64,000 nt of DNA from contig CANTUV010000033.1 in NCBI GenBank assembly GCA_947685225.1, positions 59,373,001-59,437,000 of the forward strand, in the 5' to 3' direction. Below, piece by piece: positions 46,458 to 59,199 of the stretch; the first letter of the stretch is position 1, and each line of letters starts with the position of its first letter. The notes beneath the pieces were generated by a model that was not told the DNA's origin, did no database searches, and saw only the letters and a program-made list of their open reading frames with translations. A program made the translations under genes and the position numbers. This stretch comes from Garcia nutans. Taxonomy: Eukaryota > Streptophyta > Magnoliopsida > Malpighiales > Euphorbiaceae.

Positions 46458-49200
46458 GAATCCACCAAAATGAATAGGAACTTTATGTGATTTACCCACT
46501 TCCCGCTGTGCTGCATACAGATTGGAGATATAAAGTGTTTTCTAATCACAGCTACTGCATAAAACTACAGTCAAATATGGACACTGCACAGAAGACAACA
46601 AGTAATGAAACAAATAAAATAAAAACCTGAGCACCACGAAAACACATCCAGGCAAGAAAAATTTTACCAGGTCCAATTAATGAACATTGAAATGGAAAGG
46701 AACATCTCGATGGAATAAGATCATTGCAATAGAATTTACTGGCAATTGATTTACTCAGTAAGAACAAAGCACCTGCTGGACCAGGAAAAAGCATGTGCAA
46801 AATGTCAGATGTCTTTCACATAGCGCTTGTGTGTGTAAATTAAAAACTTCACAAGAATTAGTAGAGAGAAATCAGTTAACTAATTGCTTAGTGTATGTGC
46901 CAATTCAATTATGTATTTTTCACTGAATTGAAATAAACAATTTCCAAAAAATTATGACCAAAACTGAACTGAATTCCCTTAACAACTGAACTGACCTATT
47001 AAGTTGGGCTTATTGATTATTCCAAGAATACAGGACTAGCTTAAAATTAACAGAAATGAATACAGAATTTATCTTTAAAAAAGGCACTGAAATTTAGATA
47101 AAAAAAACTTCTTTTGATCATTACAGCAACAGAATCTTAATAAAGTATAATTGCGTACTGACAACTGTAGACCAACATCGAAAAAGAAGTAATTGGGTAG
47201 ATTCACAAGCCAAAATTCCCCAAATTGTCATAGATTCAATTAATAAATGCCTTTACATATAGAGAGAGACATGGAATTTGACTCATACCAAAAAGAGCTG
47301 TTAACTGGAGCTCAAAAAAATCCATGCCTATAAGTGGCAGCCTAAAGATTCAATGATAAACAAATGAAGCCAAATTTCCCCAAAGAACAAATGAAGCCAA
47401 ATTTCCCCAAAGAAATGTCATGGTTGTGAGAAAGTAAACAAACTAAAGGTTTGTTTCAGTTTGTCAGAAAAGGAGAAAGCTAACATATGGAGGGATAGAG
47501 GAAGATTACTCAGACTTGAGAGATTAATGAATGGGCATTAAGGATGTTTGAACAGTAGCATTTAACATCAATTTGGATGAGTAATTCAATTTAAACCACT
47601 AACGCTCACTCCCAAAGAAGTCATGGAGTTTATTTCCTTGCCAATCCCTTGCCTTATTTATATCCCCCCAAAAAAAAAGAAGATAAGGAGGTGAAGACTA
47701 TATTCAACCGATGATCAAAAGCAATAACACTATTTAACAGGATATTACCCCAAAGAAAGAATAATAAATTAGAGCCCTTGATTTAATCTATCTCAGCTGA
47801 GTGAAATCATTGAAATTAAAAGGAAACAAAAAGTATTAATAACCTAAACTACCCTAGCCAGGTAACTTAGTCCAACAATCCCAGTCCCTACAGAATTCTT
47901 AATTTGTCTTCAGAATTGGTCTTATCAGCTGTGGATATTCTCGCCTCAAAAATCTGCTAAATTCCAAAGAATATGTTGTCCACTATTCTCAACCCCTGTC
48001 AATCAAAAGACTCTTCTCTGCTCTTAGAACACTTGATGAAATTTATAGCTAATTGAAATTTTACATGGGATTCTAATTCAAGTGGTAGCTGGTATTTACA
48101 GGCTCCCCAAGCTTTCCTAAAAATTAATCTTATTTCTTTAAACTGCGTCAAATTAGAGAAGTCTCGCTATCAAATTATGAAGTAGCAGCACAGACAAGCG
48201 CTAAGTCTTGGCCAAAATTGCCACCTTACGTTGGTGGTACATTCAGATCGACAACTGTCCCACTGAATATCATAATCTGAAGAGTCACACTTAGCATGCT
48301 AATCACGCACTTGACATACAACCTTACCATGAAATGATTGAGAAACATAATAGATTAGTGAAGAATCATAATCTATTAACAGTCTTCTTTCAATCACAAA
48401 ACCAAGAGAATCCTGTGATATGTGTAAAAGTTTATATCCCTAAAACTAAATTTATCAAACCCAAATCCATAATAGGATCCTTAATACCTATGGACCATCA
48501 TATACTCTCAATTATCTTATGCTACTGACTTCAGCAGCCACCTATATACAAGTCCTATTAAGACATTCCCACAGGCACCTTGTAGACTGCTTTGAAGACT
48601 AAACCGCTCCCTCCCACATGAATCAAAAATGCAAATAACCTTTGAAAGAAAAAGACATCTCAAAGTGATAAAAAATGACCTATCTAAGTCCTTGCCACTT
48701 CGCAACAACTTCTCACCACTATTTCTAAACTAAATCCTCACTAATTGAAACTCTTAAAGTCTCCATACATAGATGCACTAATGCAACTCTGGAAAAAGGG
48801 ATAAAATGCTATTGTAAACCTAAACCAAAATAAAAATGAAGCTAACGCAAAAATAATTTTAGCAAAAAAAAAAAGCTAGTACCTTTAATATAAGGGGAAT
48901 CGACATTGTGAGAGCGGATCCGTACCCTTAAATCAATTAGGGGATACAAATTGGAAAACCCACAAGTAATATCCCCAAAAATCCCGAAAAGAAGCAGTTG
49001 CAGAAGGAGAAACACCTGTGTGGTGTTGTTGGGAGTAGTGAAAGGGTTGGCTGGCTCGTTTCTTTCTCTCTTTATTTTATTTTTCTCTGTTGTTTATATT
49101 ACTATTAGCCCTTTCTTGTTGGTGTTGTTGTTCTTTTTCGTCTGCTTCTTCCTTTGCAGTTGTGTGTAATAGGCAGCCAATTGAACGGAGGTGGTGGACC
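46458..49200 (-). promoter_or_regulatory. Leader, probable long leader intron, and promoter of the MUSTANG-type gene
   Basis: A good acceptor (tatgcag, exon begins 46510) lies 53 bases before the ATG, and a candidate donor after cttatattaaag (48883/48882) could remove a 2.37-kb intron. No other protein is recognised; frames at 46552-46800 and 48334-48708 look like noise. A 27-bp tandem duplication (caaatgaagccaaatttccc) lies at 47361-47414. The promoter would lie upstream, beyond about 49000. Confidence 0.35.
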
Positions 49201-50483
49201 AGAACTCACCAGCTTCTCAGAGATTGTTTTCTCCGATACTCTTAATTCTTCAATTTTTTATTTTTTTTTATGTACAAACTTAACTGTTATCTATTTACAC
49301 TTTGTGCCCCCCATCACTTTCTGATTTTATAAATTGTCCCATATACTATTATATAGTTACAATCAAATCCATTTTCTTGCCTACATTTTTCTATCCATCC
49401 CATTAATTTTAATACATTTCTATCATAAAAGCAGTGTTTAGTGGCTAGAAATATATTTTGCTTTTATTTAAATTTTAGATTGAGTTCATAGTTTTTTTAT
49501 CTCATAAAATTTTAGTGAAGTATTGCCTTTAATGTTGATAGTGGTTAACAGGCGATATTCCTTCTCAATCACTTGTACGATATTTTGGCTTGACATTTTT
49601 GCTAATTTGATTTTGCTTTTTCTTAGATGTTTTTGGAGATTCCTTTTCTAGATTAATAATTTAATTCAATTTAATAAAAAATTAATCTCAAATTAATTAA
49701 AATTGACTATATAAATCCTCTTTTATAAAGCTATAAGAATATTTTAAATAACTTTTTTTAAGTTAATTTAAACAGACCGTCATCTCTCTTAATTTTTTAA
49801 ATTAGTTTAAATATTTCGTATCTCTCATCCTCTTAATTGTATATATCTTAACTTGTCCCTTAGTTTATCTTCCCTTTCTTAGATCAATAACTGTTTAATA
49901 TTGTTTGTTTTTCCTGTCCTTGGAAAAAAGTTCATATATTAACTAATACTCGAAAAATAAAAGGTTTATGTAATTATTCACCAATTATATAATATAGTAA
50001 TATGTTTCATTGTTTCATTTACTCCGAACAGAAGAGGAGAGCCAAAAAAAATATTAAGTTAATAATGTCATATATACTTAAATTTAGAAGATCAAAAAAA
50101 TCAATAAACTTCATGAGCTCTGCCATACAATAGCTCAGATGTTCATTTTTGAAACGATGACGATGACGATGATGATGATGCAATCAGTAGAAATTAGAAA
50201 CAAATAACCAAAAAAGGAAAAAAAAAAAAAAAAAAAAAAGCTTCACATAGAGCAGGCCAATTTTAATAGCACTAGTAGAAGCAGTTGGACAGCAGGCCAA
50301 ATTCAATAGCACCAGCAGAAGCACTTGAACGAGATGCGGGCGACTCGTCTTGCTTAGTTCGTGTACATGTATATATATATATATCTATATATATGATAAT
50401 TCGAAATCACGAATAGAAATTATTAGATGGTTTACATTCCGGAAGATGAAGATCTTTTTCTTCATTTGCTTGCTTCTTTATTT
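49201..50483. other. AT-rich spacer with 40-bp tandem repeat
   Basis: No gene recognised. Includes a (gatgac)n/(gatg)n patch near 50155-50182, a poly-A run at about 50218-50239, a 40-bp tandem duplication starting agcaggccaa (50251-50290 and 50291-50330), and a TA microsatellite near 50370-50395. Confidence 0.5.
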
Positions 50484-52887
50484 TCATATTGATTTATTTT
50501 CTTTTGGCCTAATTTCTATCCCCTGAACAACAAGGCCACCTTTCCAATCACCTCCATTGACCTCCAGAATGCTCATTTCCAATTCCCCATCTTCACCTTC
50601 CCTGTTAAAGAACTCACCCAATTCAATCTCTAGCCACCCATCGTTTCTCAACTGTGGACCATGACCATCTCTCTCCCTAGTTGCTGCTACAGGTTCTTGC
50701 AACCCCAATGCACGCTGGCTGAATATCCCAACCCGCCTTACCCCAATTTGGTATCGCTGCTGCCTCCCTCCATCTGCATCCAAATAAACACTTCTTTTAC
50801 AACCTTCAGTTCCTGAAAGTCCCATTGTGACTTCTACAGCCTGTTCAAATCCATAGGCTCCTGCTGTTGTTTTATACACAAGGTAAGCTCCATAAAGCGT
50901 TTCGGGGGATAGCATACCAGCATTAATTTTGCCAAGGATTTCAAGCCAGCACACGCCAATAAGCTCAGCCACTTCTTCAAATCTATTCACATTTCATAGT
51001 TTATTATATTCGAAAAATCGTCCAGTTATTCCAAACCCAACAAAATTTGAACTCTTTTTTCTTAGGAAAAAAATGAAAATGATGTGAAATTTAACAGAGG
51101 CGGAGATAAAGGGGGTCCCATGGAGCCCTGTTCCCCCCTCAGTTAAAAATAAAAATTTTTTAGGTATATTTGAGAATGAATATTACATTGGTTGAGATGG
51201 AACAGCTTGGCCTTATTATGTGAGAGCACGCAACTTCGATCCACGCTCCCAACATTTTTCATCCTTTTTTTTCCAATCTTTAAAACTGGGCCTTTTAATC
51301 AAGCCCATTACAAACAAACAAGATTTGTCAATGACTCTGCCCATTACAAACAAACAAGAATAACTTAATTGTGACTCTTTCTCTTCTTTCTCACGTTTCT
51401 TCTTCGTTAATTCCTTTTTCTTTCTTTTTTTTTTCAGATAACAGTTTCTTCCTTTTTCAATTTCATTCTTTCACCGATTGGCACCAGCAAGGCAGCGGCA
51501 ACGAGTTAAGAATAGGTACACCACTTACTTTTAATCTCATATTTATTTTGTTGCAATTTTTTTATCTTGCTAAAATGAATTGAAATTTGAAAAATAATGA
51601 ATTAAGAAATTGGCTTGAATACTTGAGGACATTATAAATTTGAAATGTTTAATTTGATTTTGTAGTATGAAGTTTTTTTTTTTTGAGAAAAGTAGTATGA
51701 AGTTAAATTGAAATTATTATTTTTTTGTAGTTTATAATCTGGAATTTTTTTATTTCTTTTATAATTTGATATTTTTAATGTTTAGTATTTAAGTTGAATT
51801 GGACCCCCCTTATCTAAAATCCTGGCTACGCCACGGTGAAAACCACGCTGACATTATATGATGAAATACCAAAAATATTGGAATAGTTACAAACAGGGAG
51901 AGAAATTGACAAACCTGGACTTGAGTTCAGAAGTCCATCTCCAATATCTAGGAGTATCACCCCATACAATCATGAGGTCTCTCGAAGAAAGCATAAAACA
52001 TTTCTTCCCATTCCATTTATTCAATGAAAAGCTCTGTTCAAGCAAAGATGACAATTAAAAAATCCATACAAATAATAGCATAAAACGAGCACAAAATTTT
52101 CAGTAGCACATATGATGAAACAAATAATGCCCTGCCAATGCCAACATTTTTAGAAACTTTCGGGCCAAATTTTAAAAAACCAGAACCAAAATCACCCCAT
52201 GCAATCATAAGGTCTCTCGCAGACAGCATAAAACATTTCTTTCCGTTCCATTTATTCAATGAAAAGCTCTGTTCAAGCAGAAATTACAATTAAAAATCCA
52301 TGCAAAATAAAATGCCCTGCCATGCCAATGCCAACATCTTAGAAACTTTCAGGCCAAAAATTTTAAAAAACCAGAACCAAAAACACATGATTAATTTCAA
52401 TAGCCAAATAATATACCTTATCAGACAAATTTCAAAAAAAAAACAGCAAATTAAATAACAATAAAAAAAGGAATTATTCAAAAATATTAATGCCGTAATC
52501 AAGGCTCCACAAATACAAATTCAAAACCAAACAGACATTGACATTCCTAAAATAAATCCAGAATTAACCTAAAATATGAAAATTTATGAAAAAATACTAC
52601 CTTCTTGCCGCCGTCAATCAGAATAGGATTGTCACAGAGACGAAGAAAGAGGTCTTTCTTTGAAGTAGAAGAAATCAATATAGAAGACTCAGAAGATTCA
52701 GATATGATAGAATGATACTCAGAAGGTAGAAACCGCTCCCAAACGGCGTCGGATTCAGCCGCCGACAGAAATGTAGAAGAAACCATAGACAATCTACCGG
52801 CATCACGAGGACTACAAACGACAAGACGTATGAGACGCAACCTTCTGGTAATACATACAAATCTCCGCCACCACTGTTCGTTTCCAT
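50484..52887 (-). CDS. F-box/PP2-like (phloem protein 2-B type) gene, apparently frameshifted
   Basis: PP2-B proteins pair an N-terminal F-box (binding SKP1 in SCF ubiquitin ligases) with a C-terminal lectin-like PP2 domain. Exons: 52887-52601, 52033-51915, 50982-50484. The start reads METNSGGGDLYVLPEGCVSYVLSF, but a single base is missing at about 52813-52818, between TTT and AGT, so the expected SPRDAGRLSM continues in another frame. Restoring length by one base gives a 301-residue protein, the normal family size. Exon 2 encodes GKKCFMLSSRDLMIVWGDTP; exon 3 carries FEEVAELIGVCWLEI and NDGWLEIELGEFF. Splice sites and phases agree. A partial second copy of exon 2 lies in intron 1, and a DNA transposon lies in intron 2. 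Either a young pseudogene or a sequence error; the remaining exons look intact. Confidence 0.85.
51095..51838. mobile_element. Terminal-inverted-repeat element (hAT-like ends) in PP2 intron 2
   Basis: The left end cagaggcggagataaagggg and the right end, read inward, caccgtggcgtagccagg...aaggggggtcca are imperfect inverted repeats of the CAGNGGCGGAGCC type common in plant hAT-related elements. The 744-bp interior has no intact transposase frame. It contains a tRNA-like patch (about 51187-51252) and a 21-bp direct repeat starting gcccattacaaac (51302, 51340). No clean target duplication was found, so the exact limits are uncertain. Confidence 0.6.
51955..52382 (-). repeat. Tandem duplication including part of PP2 exon 2
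   Basis: Two adjacent copies: 51955-52190 (containing the functional exon 2 start at 52033) and 52191-52382 (equivalent acceptor at 52268, 235 bp away). Both carry intron sequence, the acceptor gcttgaacag and the first part of exon 2, encoding SFSLNKWNGKKCFML; the upstream copy stops after GGTGAT and lacks the rest of the exon. The downstream copy has about 45 extra intron bases. Within the exon part, differences are few (for example SSRD/SARD and IVWG/IAWG). Confidence 0.9.
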
Positions 52888-55517
52888 TTCTCTGCAAATT
52901 AAATTCTGTTTTTTTGGCAACGAGAGAATTACAATTCAGATATTAATGTCTCGTTCCGTCACCCTCGTTTAAATAGAACCAAACTCGTAGGATATGGAGG
53001 AAGTCTTAGCAGTTAAAGGTTTTTTATTTTATTTATTTTATTTTTAATTTTTGAATTTTAATTTTTATTTTCTAATTCTTGTCTCATCATGTCTCGAATC
53101 TGACTTTTTTTTTTTCTAAAATAATACATCCACTTGGTTTAAATGTTCTTTTTTGAAAGAATTAATCCAATCTATTTTTAATTAATTTAATTAATATTAA
53201 TTTCAGATAATAAGTGTATATTCTTTTAAATAATATATTCGAAATCAATTTTACATTCTTTATTATATTAATAATAAAAATAATTAATATTACATACAAC
53301 AAGAAAAATTATATTATTTTAATTTTTAATAATATAATCAAGTTGAATTTACATGAATATTACATATTTTTATTGATATATTTACATAACATAATCCACC
53401 TATTTTTGATTTATTTAATTAATATTAATTTTACATCGAAACATAACAATTATAAATATATATTTTTTGAGTAATATATTTAAAATCAATTCTCCACTCT
53501 CTATTATAATAAGATAATTAATATTAGATGCATAAGAAACAATTAATTTTGGATGCACAAGAAAAATTATCTTTTTTCAACTTTTTAATGAGATAATTAA
53601 GTTGAGTTTACATAAACATTGCATATTTTTGTTGATATATTTGGATAATATAATTAATCCAATTCAAAGAAATATCAGTGTGTCTAATAAAGCAATATAA
53701 TATAAATTTATAAATATTGAGTTTAAGTTTACAAAATATTAATAATATTTTAGAAATTTAATTTACATAATGTGAAATTTATATTATAATGCAATATATA
53801 TATGGCAAAGGAATAGACTGAGCTCGTGAATATACTTTGAACTCCAGCCTAGTGAGTATATTAGTTAAAAGTAATAGATTCTTGAATAAAGTTTGGTCGG
53901 AATCAAAATTTTGGCAAAAAAGGAATTTACAAGAAAAGTGATATACTTTTTTTAAACATGTATTATTTAATAATTTTAATTATTAATTAGGAACTTGAAA
54001 ACTTTTAAAATATAATTTTAATTAATATTTAAAAATTTCTCAATATGAATATATAAAAATATATATTAATTATATACATTATTCGAATTTGAATAATATG
54101 TAATTAGATTTTTGTTCATGAGGGATAGATTCCCATTTTTAAAGACTAGTCAGTGAACATTATGCTTTCATGAATGAATGGGTAGCAGAGTTCGCTGTTC
54201 TTTTTACAAAAAACAATGAAAAATAATAGCAATCTTAGCTATTATTCTAAAATATAAATTATTTGTTTCATTTTCCTCGAAAGTTTGGATCAATAACTGT
54301 GAATCTGATTTTAAAATCACCTTTGGATCATTGTTTCCCTTGCCTAGCTTAAGGCCTCTCTAAAGCTAAGAGCTTCAACTTTTTTTTTTTTTTTAGAGCA
54401 TTACAATATGAAAAGAGCAAATTAAATTTGAATTTATTAAAAAAATAATACTTATTATTAGTTTATGTCTCAGCGTGACTTTAACTATTGTTTATTTCAC
54501 TAGATATTGATAATTTTGTTGACAAACTGCTTTCACATCTATTGTTAAATTTTGAATAATTCATCCAAATTTTACAATATTATACTTGGATAATATTTGA
54601 ATTTTTAAAATAAATATATTATAATTTTCTTACCATTATAAAATAATATAATGTCATAATATATATTTTATATGTCATAAATATGTAACACATAATTTAT
54701 ACGTGATTCCAGTTTAGTACATTATACATTGGAAGCAATTATATCCCCAAATACTTTTAACTCATTATATGCACACTATGAAAATCCCAATTCTATGTAC
54801 GTTGCAATAGGTATATATATAAAACCAATATGTGGCTAGCTATAGATGCGAGAGAAAAATAAATAAATAAAACAGCTTTCGTTCATGTACATTCAACATA
54901 ATAAAATTTGTGACAGGTGCGAATATAAAAATAAATGTATAAATAATAACAATATACATTTTAATTTTATTTTAAAAATAAATATATATATGAAAAAAAA
55001 TTATATGAGTTGAAATATATGTAAAATTATATTATAAAAAATTATGAATACTATCATAAACAACGTGTACTTTATATTAAACTCTTTTATTTAATTTTTA
55101 TTAGCATTGATGTAAAACTTTATACCCGATGCTATTGTTCATCTTTATAGAAATTAATGAAACTGGCCTATTGAACTTTTAAATATATATATATATATAT
55201 ATCTCTGATCCATATAATAATTTTCTAAAAGATATATGTAAAATTATTTTTATGGGTATATTCGATAAGGATGAATATCGGTCGATTCAATCATATTTTA
55301 AAATTTTATCAAATCGATCATTATCGATCAGATTAGATAAATTACTGCTGGAAATCAACGATTCAAAAAAAATTTTATAAAATCGATTACCATAGATTAC
55401 ATTCATCTGTTTTAACTTGCAAATATATAATCGAACTAATAATATTAAATTATCAGAATTTTAAACTGAATTCAATAAATATAATCTATTTAAACTAATA
55501 TAATCAGTTAAATTATA
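52888..55517. other. AT-rich spacer with a diverged tandem duplication
   Basis: No gene recognised. Between about 53160 and 53650 two related blocks (landmarks aatccaatctattttt at 53166 and aatccacctatttttg at 53393) give a period near 227 bp with many changes. TA microsatellites occur in several places. The first 100 bases are the F-box/PP2 gene leader region. Confidence 0.5.
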
Positions 55518-55764
55518 CTCTTTCCGTATCATTTATATAGGAAAAATTTTCTTTTTTAGTGTATCTTTTATATAGAAAATATACCATTTTAGGTAAATTT
55601 TGGGGAGTGGAATGAGATAAAATACCATTTATATCCTTACCTTAAAAGTAGGTTTTGAGGGATATTTTTTTAAGGGTATTTAAATAAATAGAGATGGAAA
55701 AAGTGAAATTTCCTTAATTTTTATGTCCATTTTTATTTTTTCTATGTAAATGACACGGAGGGTG
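55518..55764. mobile_element. Stowaway MITE with TA target site
   Basis: Ends: left ctctttccgtatcatttata, right (inward) caccctccgtgtcatttaca, matching at 18 of 20 positions or nearly so and belonging to the classic CTCCCTCCGT terminus. TA dinucleotides flank both sides (55516-55517 and 55765-55766). Length 247 bp and a non-coding interior are typical of Stowaway (Tc1/mariner) MITEs. Confidence 0.85.
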
Positions 55765-55766
55765 TA

Positions 55767-56239
55767 TTAGTTTTACGTTTGAATTGAGTCAACTTATTTA
55801 CTCCTTCCTGTTATCCTATCTCAAAATTTTAATTGTACGTGTAATCTCAAATTCTGATGTTCCTTCTTAAACACCAAAAGTCGACCGTCAAAGGAGAAGG
55901 TGAGTTGCATTATAGCAGGAACATCACATTATGCCCGCCTTTTATTTTTAAGCCGTCCATCACCAATTTGATTGATAAATTTATTTTATAAAAACTTTAA
56001 AAAAGTATTGTGAGCTCATTAATACATTTCAAATGTCATTTATGACAAATATTTTCTTTTAATATTACCATCAGATATTTGAGAAAAATAAAATATATTA
56101 TATTATATATATATACATATATATATACTATGTGTTTTTAAAGCTGAGGGAGGCAATACAAGAAGTAAACTTGTTAATTGTTTTTACATATAAAAATTTT
56201 GAACCCAAAACAAAATGATGTTATTTGAAATTAAGTAGT
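55767..56239. other. AT-rich spacer
   Basis: No gene recognised; TA repeats near 56100-56130. Confidence 0.5.
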
Positions 56240-58340
56240 TTTTATAAATTAATATTTTCTATTTAAAGAGGATAAAGAGAACTTGTGAAGAATTGATCTA
56301 TATTGTATTTCAGGCTTATATTTTACAGAGGAGTCACAATACACATATAGTAAATACAAGTTCACAAATATTTTAAATCTATACATTTCAAAATTCAAAT
56401 AGATTTAAATGTATAAAATCAACAATAATCGGTTAGTGTAGCAAATCTTTTCAACACGCCCCCGTAAGATAGTGCTCCCATTGGAGACACCAATCTTGGA
56501 CCGATAAATGAGTAAACGTTGCCGTGTTTGCGGTTTGGTCAGAAGATCAACAAGTTGATCTTTGTTGGAGATGTGTTGTACCCGAAGTTTGCCTGTCTTG
56601 ACTAACTGTCGAACAAAGTGAAAGTCCAGGGAAATGTGCTTCATCCTAGAATGGAGAACTGGATTGGCGCAAAAATATGTGGTGCCAAGATTATCACAGA
56701 ATAATGTTGGAGTATAGAACACAGTAGGCTGACGTTCATGCAGCAGGGATTGAACCCAGGCTAATTCTAAAGTAGCAGCTGCAACTGCCCGATACTCGGC
56801 CTCAGTGGAGGGCCGTGCTACTGTCCGTTGTCGTTTGGATGACCAAGAAATTGGTGTTGAACCATAGTAAATCAAGTATCCATTGGTAGACTGAAATGTA
56901 TCTTTGTCACCAGGCCAATGGGCATCCGAAAAGGCTGTCAGTTGGGCATTTTTGTGAGGTTGAATGTATAAGCCATGCATGATAGAGAATCCCTTTAAGA
57001 TAGGGGAGTAGGCGTTTTACTGCTTGCCAGTGATTTAGAGATGGTTGATGCATGAATTGGGCCAACTTATTCACCGTAAATGTTATGTCAGGATGTGTAA
57101 AGCCAAGTTACTGAAGTGAACCCACCAAGCTGTGATATGCACATTGATCATGTTTGGGACTACCGTCATGAGTTTTAGCAAGCTTGAATGGCCTTAGCGT
57201 TGTTGCCTGTAAGCAGAAGATCATCGGCGTAGACAAGGAAGAACATGAAAACATCATCCTGAATGTAAATAAAAAGAGAAGCATCTGATAGTGAGTTTTC
57301 TAAGCCATAATGAAGAAGATAATTCTGAAATGCAGTATACCAAACCCATGGGGCTTGTTTGAGGCCATAGATGGACTTGTGCAACCTGCATACATGTTTA
57401 GGAAAGTCTTTGTTAACAAACCCAGCTGGTTGAATCATGTAAACCTCCTCTGTCAATTTGCCATGGAGGAAAACATTATTCACATCGAATTGGCGAATAG
57501 GCCAGCCATTAATTACTGCAATTGTGAGAACTAGGCGAATTGTAGTAGGCTTAACCACTGGACTAAAGGTCTATCCAAAGTTAGTGCCGGGTTTTTGATG
57601 AAATCCTTTCGCAACTAGACATGCTTTATAACTGGAAATAGAGCCATCAGAATTTCGTTTAATACGAAAAATCTACTTACAGCCAATAGCTGATTTGCTA
57701 GGAGGAAGAGGTGCAAGTGACCATGTTCCATTTGAAATCAAAGCATTGTATTCAGCTGAGAGTGCCTCACACCACTGAGGGAAATGAAGTGCCTGACTCA
57801 CACACGTGGGCTCATGAGGAGTTGCTAAAGGGTATTTAGAGGCTGTACATATGGTCTTTGGTTTGAAAATATTAATTTATGAACAAGAGACTATGGTATG
57901 AGAATGCTGAGGCGGTTGGGATAAGGTTGGGTGCAGCGTGGATGAAGAAGAATTTTGTGGAGGAGAGGAATCAGGAGTGATACTATCAGAGGAAGGAAAA
58001 CGTGCCTGAGTGGCCTACAAGGGAGAGTCCAATGGGAGTTGGCTGCCTGAGCACACATTCGATGGTGAAGTGATTGGAATAAAATAAAACTCAGGAGTTA
58101 GAGTTGCACTAGGAAGCCAAGAGGAAACAGAAGGAGTTGCACATGGAAGATCTAACATGGAACGTGCATAAGGAAAAATATTTTCGTTGAAAACAACATG
58201 TCTAGAGCTGTAAACACGACCTGTTCTGATATCAAAACAAAGATATGAGCTTTGATTTTGTGAATAGCCAATGATATCAACAAGAATCAGTTAGTATAGC
58301 AACTGAATTATGTTAGGAGGAAATCTCTCCAATACTATTT
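56240..58340 (-). mobile_element. Decayed Ty1/copia retrotransposon fragment
   Basis: Minus-strand pol remains: the end of the integrase region (DIIGYSQN, RVYSSRHVVFNE), a linker, reverse transcriptase (DVNNVFLHGKL, QAPWVWY, and the active-site motif VYADDLLLTG near 57200-57260), and RNase H (DAHWPGDKDT, STEAEYRA, DLLTKPQ; frame 56405-56980). Stop codons and frame breaks interrupt pol, and gag and protease are absent. After RNase H a polypurine tract (ggggg, about 56459-56463) is followed by TGTTGA, probably the start of the 3' LTR running to about 56280. Sequence at 58283-58320 resembles an LTR-internal part, so pol is joined almost directly to LTR-like DNA. The element cannot be active. Confidence 0.85.
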
Positions 58341-59199
58341 AATACTATAGAGTCTTTATCATTGTAGTTTATATATTTATCATGATTAAATTTTTCATAC
58401 ATTAAAATTTAATTTAGCAGTAAATATATATTTTACTACATTAAAATTTAATTTAGCAGTATATATATATTTTACTTGATAATAGATTAGATTTATAATT
58501 GATTTTTTTGCTTCCAATAAAAAAAATCTCATAGATAGACAACCTTACCCTTAAATATAAGTAAACTGTATATATACATTGCCTATTTTTATTAATATAT
58601 TTTTTTATTTTACTTATTTTAAGCAAAAAAAGGGAGAAAAGAGCAAAGTAAACACAGCGTTAGTGGGAGACTGGGGAGAACTTAGCAATGATAAAAAATC
58701 ATTAAAAAAAAGATAAGAGAGAAAAAAAAAAAAAAAAGGAAATGTAGCTAGAAAGCAACGAAGGGCAGTTGAAGACACGTTGGAAAGTACAGAAGGAGAT
58801 TTGATCTCTACATAAAAATTGACCTTTGATGCATTCATTGATCTTTAATACTTGAAATTTGTACTTTCTGATGTGGTTTGCATGTTTTATGTTTTTATCT
58901 TTTTTAATTAATATTTATTGCATATCTCTAATGCATTCATTCTATTTTATTTGCTTTCTTATTTTTAGTATAGAACAATAAATAATTATATATTTATTAC
59001 TAAAATAAATAATTATATATTTATAATTAAATTGTGTTTGGATATGTCCATTTATTTTCTTAGTACAATTAAGTATTTATTTATTTTTTGTTTGTAAATG
59101 AAGATAAATTCTCAAATATTATACCGAGAAAACTCGTTTGCAGGATAATCCAATTAAATCACAATGAAGCTAGCTTTTGATACTGTAAGAGAATTCTTC
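58341..59199. other. AT-rich spacer with 39-bp tandem repeat
   Basis: A 39-bp unit starting acattaaaatttaattt is repeated at 58399-58437 and 58438-58476. No gene recognised; the minus-strand frame at 58614-58838 is low complexity. Confidence 0.5.

Noticed and set aside
46458..46499. N-terminal extension of the MUSTANG-type protein
   Set aside because: The extra codons begin with GTG, not ATG, on the minus strand; the next in-frame ATG at 46457 is the likely start.
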